DNA of 64,000 nucleotides. Origin: Paenibacillus_D tarimensis_A (GTDB taxonomy: Bacteria > Bacillota > Bacilli > Paenibacillales > Paenibacillaceae). A program made the position numbers and the translations under genes. The stretch spans positions 2,542,001-2,606,000 of the forward strand of contig CP166298.1 in assembly GCA_041281825.1 (NCBI GenBank), given 5' to 3'. A model generated the notes under the pieces. The model made no database searches. It had not been told where the DNA came from and saw only the letters and a program-made list of their open reading frames with translations. Below, in pieces: positions 8,278-16,931 of this stretch; the stretch's first letter is position 1; the number at the start of each line of letters is the position of its first letter.

Positions 8278-9465
8278 ATGGCAGCAGATTTGACTACTCT
8301 GGAAGATGCGTTGAAAATTGACTATCTTCCCGAAATACAGGAGCAGGTAAACAACGGCTCCAATTACTTCATCAAAAAGCTTAAAGAGAAGGCCGAACAG
8401 ATTGACGGCGACGGTAAGAATTTCTATATCCCGCATCACTTCGGCCGTAACTCCGGCGTAGGTGCAACGACAGAAATGGGCGACTTGCCTACTGCGGGGC
8501 GGCAAGGATATAAAAGCTCTACGGGCAACGTAGGATACATCCACGGTCGCCTGCAAGTCTCCAATGCATCAATCCAGGCGTCCAAGCGGAATGAAACGTC
8601 TTACCTTCGTGCCATGACTTCTGAGGTTAAAGGGCTAACCACTGATCTCCAGAACTACATGCGCCGCGTGTGCTTGGGTAATGGAACCGGTAAACTCGGT
8701 ACGTTTACGGTGAACACGGCGGTCAATACGCTGACAGTGGATGATGTACGTTTGTTCTTTATTGACCAGGTTATTGACATCATAGATAGCGACGGTGTGA
8801 CGGTAGACGTCGCTGCGCGAACAATTACGGATGTGGATTACGACGCCAAAACGATTACCATTTCCGGTGCAGCGGTTACTACGGCAGCCGGGGATTTCGC
8901 CGTCAACAAAGGAGCGCTCAATATCGAGCCTATGGGTCTTGCGGGGATCATCTCGAAAACTTCCACGCTGCAGGGCTTGGCGCCGGGAACTTATGGCTGG
9001 TGGAAGGCTAACGTTCTCGGTAATGGCGGTACTGGCCGGGCAATTTCTGACCTGCTGCTTCGCTCGCTGGTTGACCGGATCGATATTGTTTCCGGCAAGA
9101 AAACGGAGTGGCTTTCCGGATCTCACGGCATTCGTGCCGCTTATGAGGGTGTCTTGACTAGCTTTAAACGGTTCGTCAACCCGATGGATCTGGAAGGCGG
9201 ATATAAGGCCATCGAGTTTGATGGATTGCCTTTGATCGTTGACCGTTACATGCCTTCTGGCCGTGTATGGGGCGGAAATTGGGATGACCTTGGATGGTAT
9301 TACACATCCAAACTGGCCTTCATGGACGAAGATGGCTCGATGTTCTCCCGTGTGCCGAACAAGGCTGCGTATGAAGCAACCGCGTTTGAATACGGTACAA
9401 TGACATGCCATGCCCGGAATTCGTTTGGTGAACTGGCAGATATCAACGAAGCAGCCGGATATTAA
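8278..9465 (+). CDS. Major capsid protein
   Basis: 395 residues, directly after scaffold with a good ribosome site (AAGGAG). An N-terminal helical arm (LEDALKIDYLPEIQEQVN) is followed by a flexible E-loop-like segment (GRNSGVGATTEMGDLPTAG) and mixed alpha/beta domains. A Thr/Val/Asp-rich insertion at about 140-200 may be a surface domain. Assignment rests on gene order and the HK97-fold-like layout. Confidence 0.82.
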   Translation: MAADLTTLEDALKIDYLPEIQEQVNNGSNYFIKKLKEKAEQIDGDGKNFYIPHHFGRNSGVGATTEMGDLPTAGRQGYKSSTGNVGYIHGRLQVSNASIQASKRNETSYLRAMTSEVKGLTTDLQNYMRRVCLGNGTGKLGTFTVNTAVNTLTVDDVRLFFIDQVIDIIDSDGVTVDVAARTITDVDYDAKTITISGAAVTTAAGDFAVNKGALNIEPMGLAGIISKTSTLQGLAPGTYGWWKANVLGNGGTGRAISDLLLRSLVDRIDIVSGKKTEWLSGSHGIRAAYEGVLTSFKRFVNPMDLEGGYKAIEFDGLPLIVDRYMPSGRVWGGNWDDLGWYYTSKLAFMDEDGSMFSRVPNKAAYEATAFEYGTMTCHARNSFGELADINEAAGY

Positions 9466-9482
9466 TCCGGACAATTGAAATA

Positions 9483-9511
9483 GGGGGGGCCTTCGGGCCT
9501 CTCTTTTATTT
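9483..9511 (+). terminator. Terminator after the capsid gene
   Basis: A G-rich arm and GGCCTCTC pair around a CTTCGG tetraloop-type turn, followed by TTTTATTT. Partial termination here would set capsid mRNA apart from downstream tail genes. Confidence 0.65.
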
Positions 9512-9545
9512 GATTACAGATATTTGAATTCGAAGGAGAGATAAC

Positions 9546-9959
9546 ATGAATAGGCACTACAGAGAAGGTTTTACAAGGGTGCATACCAATGACCTTTACG
9601 ACGTTGAGCGGCAGCTGCAGGAGTATGACGAACACCTCTACCTGATGTGGAACCCGCATACCGGGGAGCACTTGATTATGGATGGCTTGGTTGAGCTGGC
9701 CGTCATGCGGATTCCACAGCCCGGATTTCCCGAACTCAGCAGCAGGGTTGTTGGGCATATCCGTAGCATCCACACGGCCAACGGGTTCAGCGCGTCGCAG
9801 GTTATTCAGAAAGCCGATGAGCGTCGTGAGAAGGAGTCAAGCCGTAAGGTGGAAGACATGGCCCAGGATTTCGCGAAAGAGTCTCTTCCGGCGTTCCGTA
9901 ACGCATTTGATTACGGCATTACAGAAGGAGCAAAAAAATACGTCCAAGTAAGCAGGTGA
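9546..9959 (+). CDS. Phage protein of unknown function (virion module)
   Basis: 137 residues; AAGGAGAG precedes the ATG. The N-terminal half (YDEHLYLMWNPHTGEHLIMDG) is mixed; the C-terminal half is a charged helix (KADERREKESSRKVEDMAQDF). It lies between capsid and adaptor genes, where small head-completion or capsid-stabilising proteins occur. No family is recognised. Confidence 0.6.
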   Translation: MNRHYREGFTRVHTNDLYDVERQLQEYDEHLYLMWNPHTGEHLIMDGLVELAVMRIPQPGFPELSSRVVGHIRSIHTANGFSASQVIQKADERREKESSRKVEDMAQDFAKESLPAFRNAFDYGITEGAKKYVQVSR

Positions 9960-9963
9960 GATC

Positions 9964-10560
9964 ATGAACGTAGGCGAGATCATAACGCGGATCCGGCTTG
10001 AGATCGACAACGATTTAACTGATGCACAGATTATCGGGCGAATGAATGAGCTTCAAAAAAGGTTGTTCCGAAAACTCAAGTTCCCGGAGAAAATATACAA
10101 ATTCACCACAACTGAAATCTCTTACTACGCGCTTCCGGCGGACTGTCCAGAAGACCGGATAAGATGTGTAGTGATCGACGACATCGAATACACCAAGGTT
10201 TCACCAGAGGTTCAAAATCCGCCCCCGTACTTCTGTACTGCATTTCTTGGGAGTTTGTACATCAATACCAATCCGCTCAAAACGGAAACCACGATTCCGG
10301 CGGGCAAGGATGCTTATTTATACTACCGGAACAGGCCGGTGGCTCTCGGATTAAGTGACCTTAACGCGGTGCCGACTTTGCCGGAGGATTATCACGAACT
10401 GTTCGTTTATGACGCTGCAGCATGGATCGCCGGCGGCATTCAGCGGGACATCGATATGAAGAACAATTTCCAGGCAGAGTATGACGCAATTTTTAAAGAT
10501 GCATATGTGGATCTTAAGAAGATGGGTCTTAAGCGGGCAAAAGAAACCATGATCTGGTAG
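9964..10560 (+). CDS. Head-tail adaptor (P22 gp4-like position)
   Basis: 198 residues. N-terminal helices (MNVGEIITRIRLEIDNDLTD, then MNELQKRLFRKL) are followed by a beta-rich middle and a helical C-terminus (YHELFVYDAAAWIAGGI, then DAYVDLKKMG). This order and size fit phage adaptor proteins that dock onto the portal ring. Position after capsid and before tail genes matches P22 gene 4. Sequence similarity to gp4 itself cannot be judged here. Confidence 0.65.
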   Translation: MNVGEIITRIRLEIDNDLTDAQIIGRMNELQKRLFRKLKFPEKIYKFTTTEISYYALPADCPEDRIRCVVIDDIEYTKVSPEVQNPPPYFCTAFLGSLYINTNPLKTETTIPAGKDAYLYYRNRPVALGLSDLNAVPTLPEDYHELFVYDAAAWIAGGIQRDIDMKNNFQAEYDAIFKDAYVDLKKMGLKRAKETMIW

Positions 10561-10568
10561 GTGAGAAA

Positions 10569-12446
10569 ATGAAGGAATCCGCCTTTCAAATTGCAATGAG
10601 AGAAATGGGCCTGCTTATTGACTTGGCAAATGCAAATGAGAAGCGTTTGCCGGGACCCGTATACAATGTTATTGGTTATGGTGCCGTGGGAGATGGAACG
10701 ACAGATGATTACCCCTATCTGATTGACGTTCTTAATCAGATTGGCAGTGAAGAGGCAACCATTGTGTTTCCAAGTGGCAGTTACCGCACCGCAAGTGAAA
10801 TAACGTTCCCTTCCAACGTCTCTTTATGGTTTCTACAAGGCGGGAAGTTACAGCCTGACAGCGGAGTGACTATAACTGTAAACGGTCCTGTTGAAGCAGA
10901 GTTGTTTCACATCTTTGGCGGGGATGGAACGATAGCGGGGAATATGAAAATCAGTACTTTCTATGCGCAATGGTGGGGGATTAAAGGAGATGGGGGAGCA
11001 GACGATACAGTAGCTTTTCAAAAGTTGCACGATTTATTTTTAAATTCTTTCAGTGGTACGGAGATGACGATTTTCTTCCCCCCAGGAGAGTATAACCTAG
11101 GATCGTCGGTGACTATCAATAACCCGTTGCTGCGATTGATTGGGCAGGATGCAACGTTTGCAGGTACAGGACGCTTAATTGTGAGGGGATGCCGCGAGAT
11201 AACCGGATTCACATTCAATGGCACAGGCGGATGTATATTTATTCCCTATAATTATGATGGAACCAGGTTGACTATCCATCGCAATAAATTCTTGATTCCT
11301 TCAGAAGCCACTAACAAACGGGCAATTGAATTTGGTTTAGGTTTTAGCACGTGGGCTTCCAATGTGATTATCGTACACAATGAATTCGACGGCCATAGCT
11401 ATGCCGTGCTCGGGGCGCTCAGTCGCGGAATAATCGCATATAATCGAATGAGTAACTCGGTATCTCGAAACATCGTTCTCTATGCCGGTGAGAATACGCT
11501 AATTGACGGAAATACAATTATGGGAGGGGTTACGGGAGTTTCTTTCCTTTGTACCCGAGATGTTAGTAATGGACTTGGAGGAAAGGATTGCGTAATCTCC
11601 AACAACTTTATCCGAGACATCACTGAGGAAGCTATAAGCTGTGACGTGCGAGGGAATGAAGTTGGAAAAACAGGATCAATAAAAAAGGGGACCATCGCTA
11701 GTTTTTTCGGCGGCAACCCCCGTCAGATCGTCCCGGATTTCACATTCTCGGCCTATGAGTACCTACGCAGATACGCTGTTGTGCTAACAGGTAATGCGCG
11801 AGGTAATATATACGAGATTGATTATATGGGGTTAACGGGGACGGAAGCTTTGCAATTCCGAGAGGCTACAGATTCCACAACTCAAACGGATTTTCAAATA
11901 GGTGATGAATTCGTTATTGTCGTGCCTTACCTTGGCATGAACATTAACAACAACGTCATCCAATTTAGCCATACAGGCATATCGTTGTGGGGCAACTCTC
12001 ATCACTGTAATGTGCATCACAATCGATTGAGGAACATTGGAAGCAGCGCTATTTCCATCAATAGTGCGTATGGTGTTGTGGAGGGTGAAGTTGCGCCAAG
12101 CTTCAACAATCGAATAGAAAGCAATGAAATAAGCGACGGTAATATCCGGGTGGATGCTATAAGCTACGAGTCATATCCTGTCGGTCTGGGTCACGGAAAC
12201 ATCGTTCGTAATAATCGTCTGCTTTATGGTGATATCATTTATAACTATCAAGAGGAGTTATTACTTGACGGTAATATCACAACCGATAAGGATATCAGTT
12301 TGACCGGTACGGCCGCATCATTACCGCCTGCAGCTGGCAAATACCGAGGACAAAAAAGAATTACCATCGGGAGTGCCGGTGTAGCTGATGCAATTTTTAT
12401 TTGCCTTAAAGGGATCGATGATAACTACTCTTGGGTACAGTTGTAA
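10569..12446 (+). CDS. Tailspike with pectate-lyase (right-handed beta-helix) fold
   Basis: 625 residues. After a short N-terminal head-binding segment, YNVIGYGAVGDGTTDDYPYL (about 32-52) is the signature opening of pectate-lyase-superfamily tailspikes, and a related motif recurs near 138 (WWGIKGDGGADDTVAF). The body shows Asn/Gly-rich beta-helix rungs with NNVI/NNFI ladders up to about 560. The last ~45 residues are a separate beta domain. Such spikes bind and often cut cell-surface polysaccharide. The 3' end overlaps an antisense polysaccharide gene by 41 bp, which supports a glycan receptor. Confidence 0.85.
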   Translation: MKESAFQIAMREMGLLIDLANANEKRLPGPVYNVIGYGAVGDGTTDDYPYLIDVLNQIGSEEATIVFPSGSYRTASEITFPSNVSLWFLQGGKLQPDSGVTITVNGPVEAELFHIFGGDGTIAGNMKISTFYAQWWGIKGDGGADDTVAFQKLHDLFLNSFSGTEMTIFFPPGEYNLGSSVTINNPLLRLIGQDATFAGTGRLIVRGCREITGFTFNGTGGCIFIPYNYDGTRLTIHRNKFLIPSEATNKRAIEFGLGFSTWASNVIIVHNEFDGHSYAVLGALSRGIIAYNRMSNSVSRNIVLYAGENTLIDGNTIMGGVTGVSFLCTRDVSNGLGGKDCVISNNFIRDITEEAISCDVRGNEVGKTGSIKKGTIASFFGGNPRQIVPDFTFSAYEYLRRYAVVLTGNARGNIYEIDYMGLTGTEALQFREATDSTTQTDFQIGDEFVIVVPYLGMNINNNVIQFSHTGISLWGNSHHCNVHHNRLRNIGSSAISINSAYGVVEGEVAPSFNNRIESNEISDGNIRVDAISYESYPVGLGHGNIVRNNRLLYGDIIYNYQEELLLDGNITTDKDISLTGTAASLPPAAGKYRGQKRITIGSAGVADAIFICLKGIDDNYSWVQL

Positions 12447-13680
12447 GTTGGTTAATTGGACTTGCTAAATTATAACCGACCTGGATGCTTTGGGTTTTAG
12501 ATAACTGGACTAGGTTGGGGCTATATAGTAGTCCCATAAAATAAAAAGCATACCATGAAGATTGAGTGAAAATAATATTGGATTGAGTCATTCCGGATAT
12601 TAAGAAGAACAACAACACCATGATAATCGTATTCACAGCAAAACGCTGGGTGTTATCAAGATCCGTTAGTTTTGAAATAGCTCTAATCTTATAAATAATG
12701 AGTAATAGAAATAACACGTACAGGGATAAACCATAAAATCCAGTTGCCACTAGGAGTTTTAAAAATGAATTATGAGCGTCATTGCCCATGTAAGTGTTGA
12801 ATTCAAAGTCTTTCCCTATGTAATATCCAAACATTATGCTCCGTGTATCTCCGGCGAGGAAATTATCGATGATTGTGCTCCAAATGCCACTTCTTCCTTG
12901 CGTATTACTTTGGGAAAAGAATTCGTCGGAGCTTAGGTTAATCTTAAGGGCATTCTGGGTCAGGGAATCGTAAACGAAATAACCGCCAACTAATACAATA
13001 CAAGATAAGAGGACGACCGCGATTTTTTTAACCTTGCTGAATTTAATTAAGTTAGTCAATCGTTTTGCGGATAAGGCTAGTCGCTCAACGATTATATAAA
13101 TAATTATAACACCGTAAATGATCGTCATCATTCGTGAATTAGCAGTTAGAATTAACATGGGTGCAATGACAAGAATATACATTCCGGCGATGATTTTGAG
13201 GAACCCTGATTTTGAAGAATATAATGCCTTTCTAAAAAAAATAACCGATAAGATAACTGCTATTGCCAGATCAGTTTTGTAGTAGTAAGGACCGACAAAT
13301 GTTCGAATGCCTCCCCAAAAAACATAGCCATTATCTGTAAGGTAGAGAAGTAATGAATAAACGCTAGGAATGATGTAGGACGCAGCAATAACCTTTAATG
13401 TCTTATTAATGTCTTGATTTAATTGGGCTGCAAAAAACAACATAAAGGCTGAAATCACTTTTAGGTAAGTGGACGATGTATTTTCATCAATTTTATTGAA
13501 AAACGAGATAGTTAACATAATAGAAAAGAACACCAAAAGAGAGTTTGTGAATGATATTCTGACCTTGCAGTATTGCGGAAGCATGTACAGGACTACACCG
13601 CCGATAAGTGCCAACAATAAGATTTTATATTGCCACAACATATCAACTATGGGTTTCATAAAAAGGATAAGATTCATCAT
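12406..13680 (-). CDS. O-antigen polymerase/ligase-like (Wzy/WaaL-type) membrane protein, lysogenic-conversion candidate
   Basis: 424 residues, mostly hydrophobic, with about ten predicted membrane helices and one large outer loop (about 245-300, containing NTQGRSGIWSTIIDNFL and GNDAHNSFLKLL). The loop layout and the HNSFL motif are typical of Wzy_C polymerases and ligases that join surface-glycan repeat units. AAAGGAG lies upstream of ATGATG (13680). It is antisense within the phage structural operon, visibly AT-richer than its neighbours, and has its own promoter, so it is likely expressed in the lysogen. Its stop lies inside the tailspike gene. A role in altering the phage receptor is inferred. 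Exact donor substrate is unknown. Confidence 0.8.
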   Translation of the reverse strand: MMNLILFMKPIVDMLWQYKILLLALIGGVVLYMLPQYCKVRISFTNSLLVFFSIMLTISFFNKIDENTSSTYLKVISAFMLFFAAQLNQDINKTLKVIAASYIIPSVYSLLLYLTDNGYVFWGGIRTFVGPYYYKTDLAIAVILSVIFFRKALYSSKSGFLKIIAGMYILVIAPMLILTANSRMMTIIYGVIIIYIIVERLALSAKRLTNLIKFSKVKKIAVVLLSCIVLVGGYFVYDSLTQNALKINLSSDEFFSQSNTQGRSGIWSTIIDNFLAGDTRSIMFGYYIGKDFEFNTYMGNDAHNSFLKLLVATGFYGLSLYVLFLLLIIYKIRAISKLTDLDNTQRFAVNTIIMVLLFFLISGMTQSNIIFTQSSWYAFYFMGLLYSPNLVQLSKTQSIQVGYNLASPINQLTTVPKSSYHRSL

Positions 13681-13734
13681 ATTTTGGTTCGCTCCTTTAT
13701 CTATTTGCTTAGTGCGCTGGATTGTATGTACAAG

Positions 13735-13763
13735 ATGATACAGTACGTAGCAATTTTTATCAA
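13735..13763 (-). promoter_or_regulatory. Promoter of the O-antigen polymerase-like moron
   Basis: On the minus strand TTGATA (13763..13758) and TATCAT (13740..13735) are separated by exactly 17 nt, 55 nt upstream of the start codon. A private sigma-A-type promoter facing against the late operon is the usual moron arrangement. Confidence 0.7.
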
Positions 13764-13809
13764 TATTATTTTATAAAAGTTTCTGTATTCGCAAGATGGG
13801 AGGTGCGCT

Positions 13810-15219
13810 ATGGCCTACTGGGGGTCGATCAGAGGGATCAGAGATCCGGTGCCGATACGATCGTTTAGGGGAGTTTATAAACCGGAAGATGAAGGCTTCA
13901 ACCTCCCGGATGACTTATTCACCGAACTGATTAACTTTTGTCCTGATGAATTCCCGGCAATCACGACGCGACCGGGATATACAGTAGTTGGGACGTTCGG
14001 CACAAGGGTGCTCGGTCTTGGTAGTTGGAAGGATACAGAGCTTCACGCGATGTTTAACGACGGAACATGGCGTAGGCTAAATGGAGATGGAACATGGACC
14101 ACTTTGGCCTCGTTGTTAAACACTTCGGCTGAATGGTCCTTTTGCAATTTTAAGGGGAACTTAGGGGATATCAACCTGATCGAGTCGAATGGTGTTGATC
14201 CGATCAAACGATATGACGGCTTGACTGTTCAGGACCTCGCTAATGCTCCGGTCGGCGGGAACTTTATTTGTACACAAGCCAATCGGCTTTATTGTGCTGT
14301 GGGGAATAGCCTCCGCTATTCGGCTCTGAACAAAGCGGATGACTGGACGACAGTTAATGAAGCCGGGGAGATTGTCTATAACACCGCAAACGGTGAACTT
14401 ATAAACGGCTTGAACGCTGGCACAGGTCACGTCACGGTGTTCAAGCCTTCTTCAATTGCGGAACTGTACGGGACAGGCCCAACAAGTTATAAGCTTGATG
14501 ATGATGTTTCTACTGACATCGGCGCAACCGGCAATAAAGCAATTGCTGTCCATGACGCAGCGTTCCCGTTTATCTCACGTGATGGCCTTTACCACTACGG
14601 CGGAGGGCTACGGCCGAGGAAAGATTTCTCGGATCCGGTTTATCAGTTTATGATCGGGGCTAATAAATCGGAGCTGTCAAAATGTGCAGCTGGTTCAGAT
14701 GGTCGGTATATGTACTTTGGTATCCCATACGGATTAGCGACGGAAGTTAACCGGATATTGCAGTATGACCCCAACCGCAAAGGGTGGTACACCTGGGATA
14801 ATATTGCCGTCACGCAGATGATACGTGTTGGAAAAGACTTTTACTTTGGGGATGCGACTGGGCGCGTCTTGCGCGCAGGAGGGACGACAGACGGAGGAAA
14901 CGCGATTACCGCAACGGCGATCACAAAACCCTTCACGGCCGGATCGATGGCCCGCAAGCAGCAATGGTTCAAACTGTATGTGGTCGCCAGCATTCCGACA
15001 GGCAGCAGCCTGAGCATCTACGTAAGCGGCAGTGCATCCGGGGACAATTGGACTCTCGCTAAGACGTTAACAGCGGAAAGTGAGATCCAGTACAAGAAGA
15101 TCCTGGTCCCGACGAATTCTATCGCGAATGTGAACGCGGTAAGGGTGAAATTGGTAGCGGCTGGGCCTGTCACGATACATGAAATAACTCGCCAGCTGCG
15201 CGAGATGCCGATGAGGTGA
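13810..15219 (+). CDS. Beta-propeller tail stopper / DNA-stabilisation protein (P22 gp10-like)
   Basis: 469 residues (P22 gp10 has 472); GGGAGGTG precedes the ATG. It has repeated beta-strand blades (for example VLGLGSWKDTELHAMFNDGTW, then RYMYFGIPYG) and no signal peptide. An early FPAITTRPGYTVVG segment resembles the N-terminus of propeller-type stoppers. Such proteins close the portal channel after packaging and carry the needle or spikes. Assignment rests on length, fold-like repeats and gene order. Confidence 0.65.
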   Translation: MAYWGSIRGIRDPVPIRSFRGVYKPEDEGFNLPDDLFTELINFCPDEFPAITTRPGYTVVGTFGTRVLGLGSWKDTELHAMFNDGTWRRLNGDGTWTTLASLLNTSAEWSFCNFKGNLGDINLIESNGVDPIKRYDGLTVQDLANAPVGGNFICTQANRLYCAVGNSLRYSALNKADDWTTVNEAGEIVYNTANGELINGLNAGTGHVTVFKPSSIAELYGTGPTSYKLDDDVSTDIGATGNKAIAVHDAAFPFISRDGLYHYGGGLRPRKDFSDPVYQFMIGANKSELSKCAAGSDGRYMYFGIPYGLATEVNRILQYDPNRKGWYTWDNIAVTQMIRVGKDFYFGDATGRVLRAGGTTDGGNAITATAITKPFTAGSMARKQQWFKLYVVASIPTGSSLSIYVSGSASGDNWTLAKTLTAESEIQYKKILVPTNSIANVNAVRVKLVAAGPVTIHEITRQLREMPMR

Positions 15220-15223
15220 TATC

Positions 15224-16135
15224 ATGCAGCAAAAAATAAATGTTATAAATGAGACACTGACTCCTGAACAACTCAGTAATGAACTGGCAAAACTACAGAA
15301 AGTTGTCCGGTTTATTCTGAACGGGAATATCGATACGGAAAACATATTTGAGGTAGGTGGATGGCGCGCGACAGAAAATCTACTCGCATCGAAAGATGGA
15401 GATGTGGGCTTTAGTACAATAGATACTTCAGCCGATGATCTAAGGATATGGGCTGGCAATATTAATCGTGAGTCTGCTCCATACCGAGTTTATGAAAGCG
15501 GCGCTCTCTATGCTTCCAATGCTGAACTATCCGGGAAGATCACATCAAGCGAGATTGAAGGGGGAACTATCACCGGAGCGCATATACAGACTGACTATCC
15601 CGGTATATACCCGCGGGTTGAACTAAGTTCATCCGAACGGCTACTTATGGCCGAACAGTCGCCGGGGATCAATCTTATGATTGAAGCCGAGGGTCCGGAT
15701 TTTGCACCATCATTATATCTCAATCATCTTACTGACTATGGTTCACTGCATGTGACCAGTGGGGCTACATTCCATGTTAAGGCTTCCAATCAGTTAAACC
15801 TTGAAGCATTTGCTGATATTCAACTAATCCCTGCAGGTGACGTAAGGGTTCCAGATTGGGACAGGGTTTGGTCTAATACCGATGCACAGAGCCTAGAAAC
15901 GATCCTTGGTTCTAAAGTCAACAGAGACTTCTATCTCACTGATAATGCAGGTTCACACTCCCATGGTGTTACCGTCATTGGCGTCGGAGATCATAATCAT
16001 GGAATCCCTAGTGGCACAGTTCTTCAAACAGCCGGTGGCGGTACGGTGACATTTGTCAGCTCAGGAGGGCACACCCATAGCGCAAGTACAGACACAGCTG
16101 GAGATCACTTCCATGGTCTATCACAGTTGATGTAA
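15224..16135 (+). CDS. Tail fibre/needle-type protein with HxH metal-site motifs
   Basis: 303 residues. A short N-terminal coiled coil (residues 11-32) is followed by a segment with Asn/Gly turns and repeated SGKITSSEIEGGTITGAHI, a common trimeric-fibre shaft pattern. The C-terminus has four His-x-His motifs (SHSHG, DHNHG, GHTHS, DHFHG) within about 55 residues. In T4 gp37-type fibres HxH motifs coordinate iron along the trimer axis, so a metal-knit trimeric tip is inferred. It directly follows the stopper-like gene. Confidence 0.7.
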   Translation: MQQKINVINETLTPEQLSNELAKLQKVVRFILNGNIDTENIFEVGGWRATENLLASKDGDVGFSTIDTSADDLRIWAGNINRESAPYRVYESGALYASNAELSGKITSSEIEGGTITGAHIQTDYPGIYPRVELSSSERLLMAEQSPGINLMIEAEGPDFAPSLYLNHLTDYGSLHVTSGATFHVKASNQLNLEAFADIQLIPAGDVRVPDWDRVWSNTDAQSLETILGSKVNRDFYLTDNAGSHSHGVTVIGVGDHNHGIPSGTVLQTAGGGTVTFVSSGGHTHSASTDTAGDHFHGLSQLM

Positions 16136-16189
16136 AGGACAAGCAGCGTGTTCACGACCAGCGTATAATTAAAAATGGAGGGATGATGT

Positions 16190-16423
16190 ATGTTGACGAT
16201 TGAAGCGATTGATCCAGCGTTACGAAAGCAACTCAAAGAGCAGCGCCTTCGGGCGCTCCAGGCGCAATACTTCGAATTTTACATGCAGAAAGTCGCGCTC
16301 GAAGCAAATGGAAAAACCGTTGAAGCGCAGCGTGTTATCGAAAAAATGGAGCAAACAAACCTCTCATATATAGCAGTAGGTGAAATTCCTACAGGCGAAG
16401 AGCAAGTCACAACACAAGCATAG
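16190..16423 (+). CDS. Small phage protein, unknown function
   Basis: 77 residues; GGAGGG lies 7 nt upstream of the ATG. It is largely one charged helix (LRKQLKEQRLRALQAQYFEFYMQKVALEANGKT split by a turn) with a polar tail. It lies after the fibre gene. It may be a chaperone or virion component, but nothing specific can be said. A TATAAT at 16164-16169 just upstream has no convincing -35. Confidence 0.55.
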   Translation: MLTIEAIDPALRKQLKEQRLRALQAQYFEFYMQKVALEANGKTVEAQRVIEKMEQTNLSYIAVGEIPTGEEQVTTQA

Positions 16424-16530
16424 CAAATGTTAGGCTTTCTCTTTATAAAAATCTAGCATAATAGGAGATAAAGGAGTGATGGTGAATAGCGAATAGTACA
16501 GACTGGGAAGCAGTTGAAAAGATGCTAGAG

Positions 16531-16559
16531 GAGGACTCCGTTTAGGAGCCCTTTATTTT
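16531..16559 (+). terminator. Probable terminator
   Basis: GGACTCC pairs with GGAGCC (one bulged A) around GTTTA and is followed by CTTTATTTTG. The surrounding 16424-16626 stretch holds no supported gene; a 17-codon open segment there lacks a start. Confidence 0.5.
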
Positions 16560-16626
16560 GTGGAGGAATGAAATATACTAAGAAAAGATGAACATTTCTT
16601 TGAATTAAACCACCTTATTAGAAATA

Positions 16627-16812
16627 TTACTCAGGCCATTCAGGAGCATTACCAATAGAATTCATTGCTGACTCAGCTATGATTTCCGTTGCCTTAATTC
16701 TCGCTTTACAATATGCATGCGCTAATTTTTCTACTGATGGTTGTGCATGATTAAAATTTAGATTAATGTAGAGCATAGCTATATCATGAGCTGCTTTATC
16801 GATTTCATTCAT
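16627..16812 (-). CDS. Small antisense phage protein, unknown function
   Basis: 61 residues from the ATG at 16812, preceded on the minus strand by AAAGGAG at good spacing. A longer in-frame reading would begin within a terminator hairpin and is rejected. The product is one or two amphipathic helices (DKAAHDIAMLYINLNFNH, then KLAHAYCKARIKATEIIAES). It is the second leftward gene inside the late operon and has its own extended -10 promoter, so it is probably expressed during lysogeny. No family is recognised. Confidence 0.65.
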   Translation of the reverse strand: MNEIDKAAHDIAMLYINLNFNHAQPSVEKLAHAYCKARIKATEIIAESAMNSIGNAPEWPE

Positions 16813-16855
16813 ATTACCACTCCTTTCTGAAAAATGACATTCTTCCCCAAGGAAC

Positions 16856-16885
16856 ATTTTAGCAGAGAGGAACACAAAGAGTCTA
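16856..16885 (-). promoter_or_regulatory. Extended -10 promoter for the antisense small gene
   Basis: Minus strand: TAGACT (16885..16880), 18-nt spacer, TGC-TAAAAT with -10 at 16861..16856. Weak -35 but a good TGn extension, 44 nt upstream of the start codon. Confidence 0.5.
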
Positions 16886-16906
16886 CCAAATAGGTGGGCT
16901 CTTTTA
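16879..16906 (+). terminator. Terminator upstream of the ejection genes
   Basis: A 9-bp stem GAGTCTACC/GGTGGGCTC (with G-U pairs) and loop AAATA is followed by TTTTAATTT. It lies 26 nt before the ejection-protein start, so that gene probably needs its own initiation or antitermination. Confidence 0.6.
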
Positions 16907-16931
16907 ATTTGCACAGAAAGGGGTGTCCGGC

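Noticed and set aside
8635..9474. Antisense open frame of 279 codons over the capsid gene
   Set aside because: Fully inside a confident capsid gene and without a start signal.
16483..16545. Short open segment NSTDWEAVEKMLEEDSV
   Set aside because: Looks protein-like, but its frame is closed by a TGA 9 nt upstream and has no start codon; an ATG with a ribosome site nearby is in another frame and stops after five codons.
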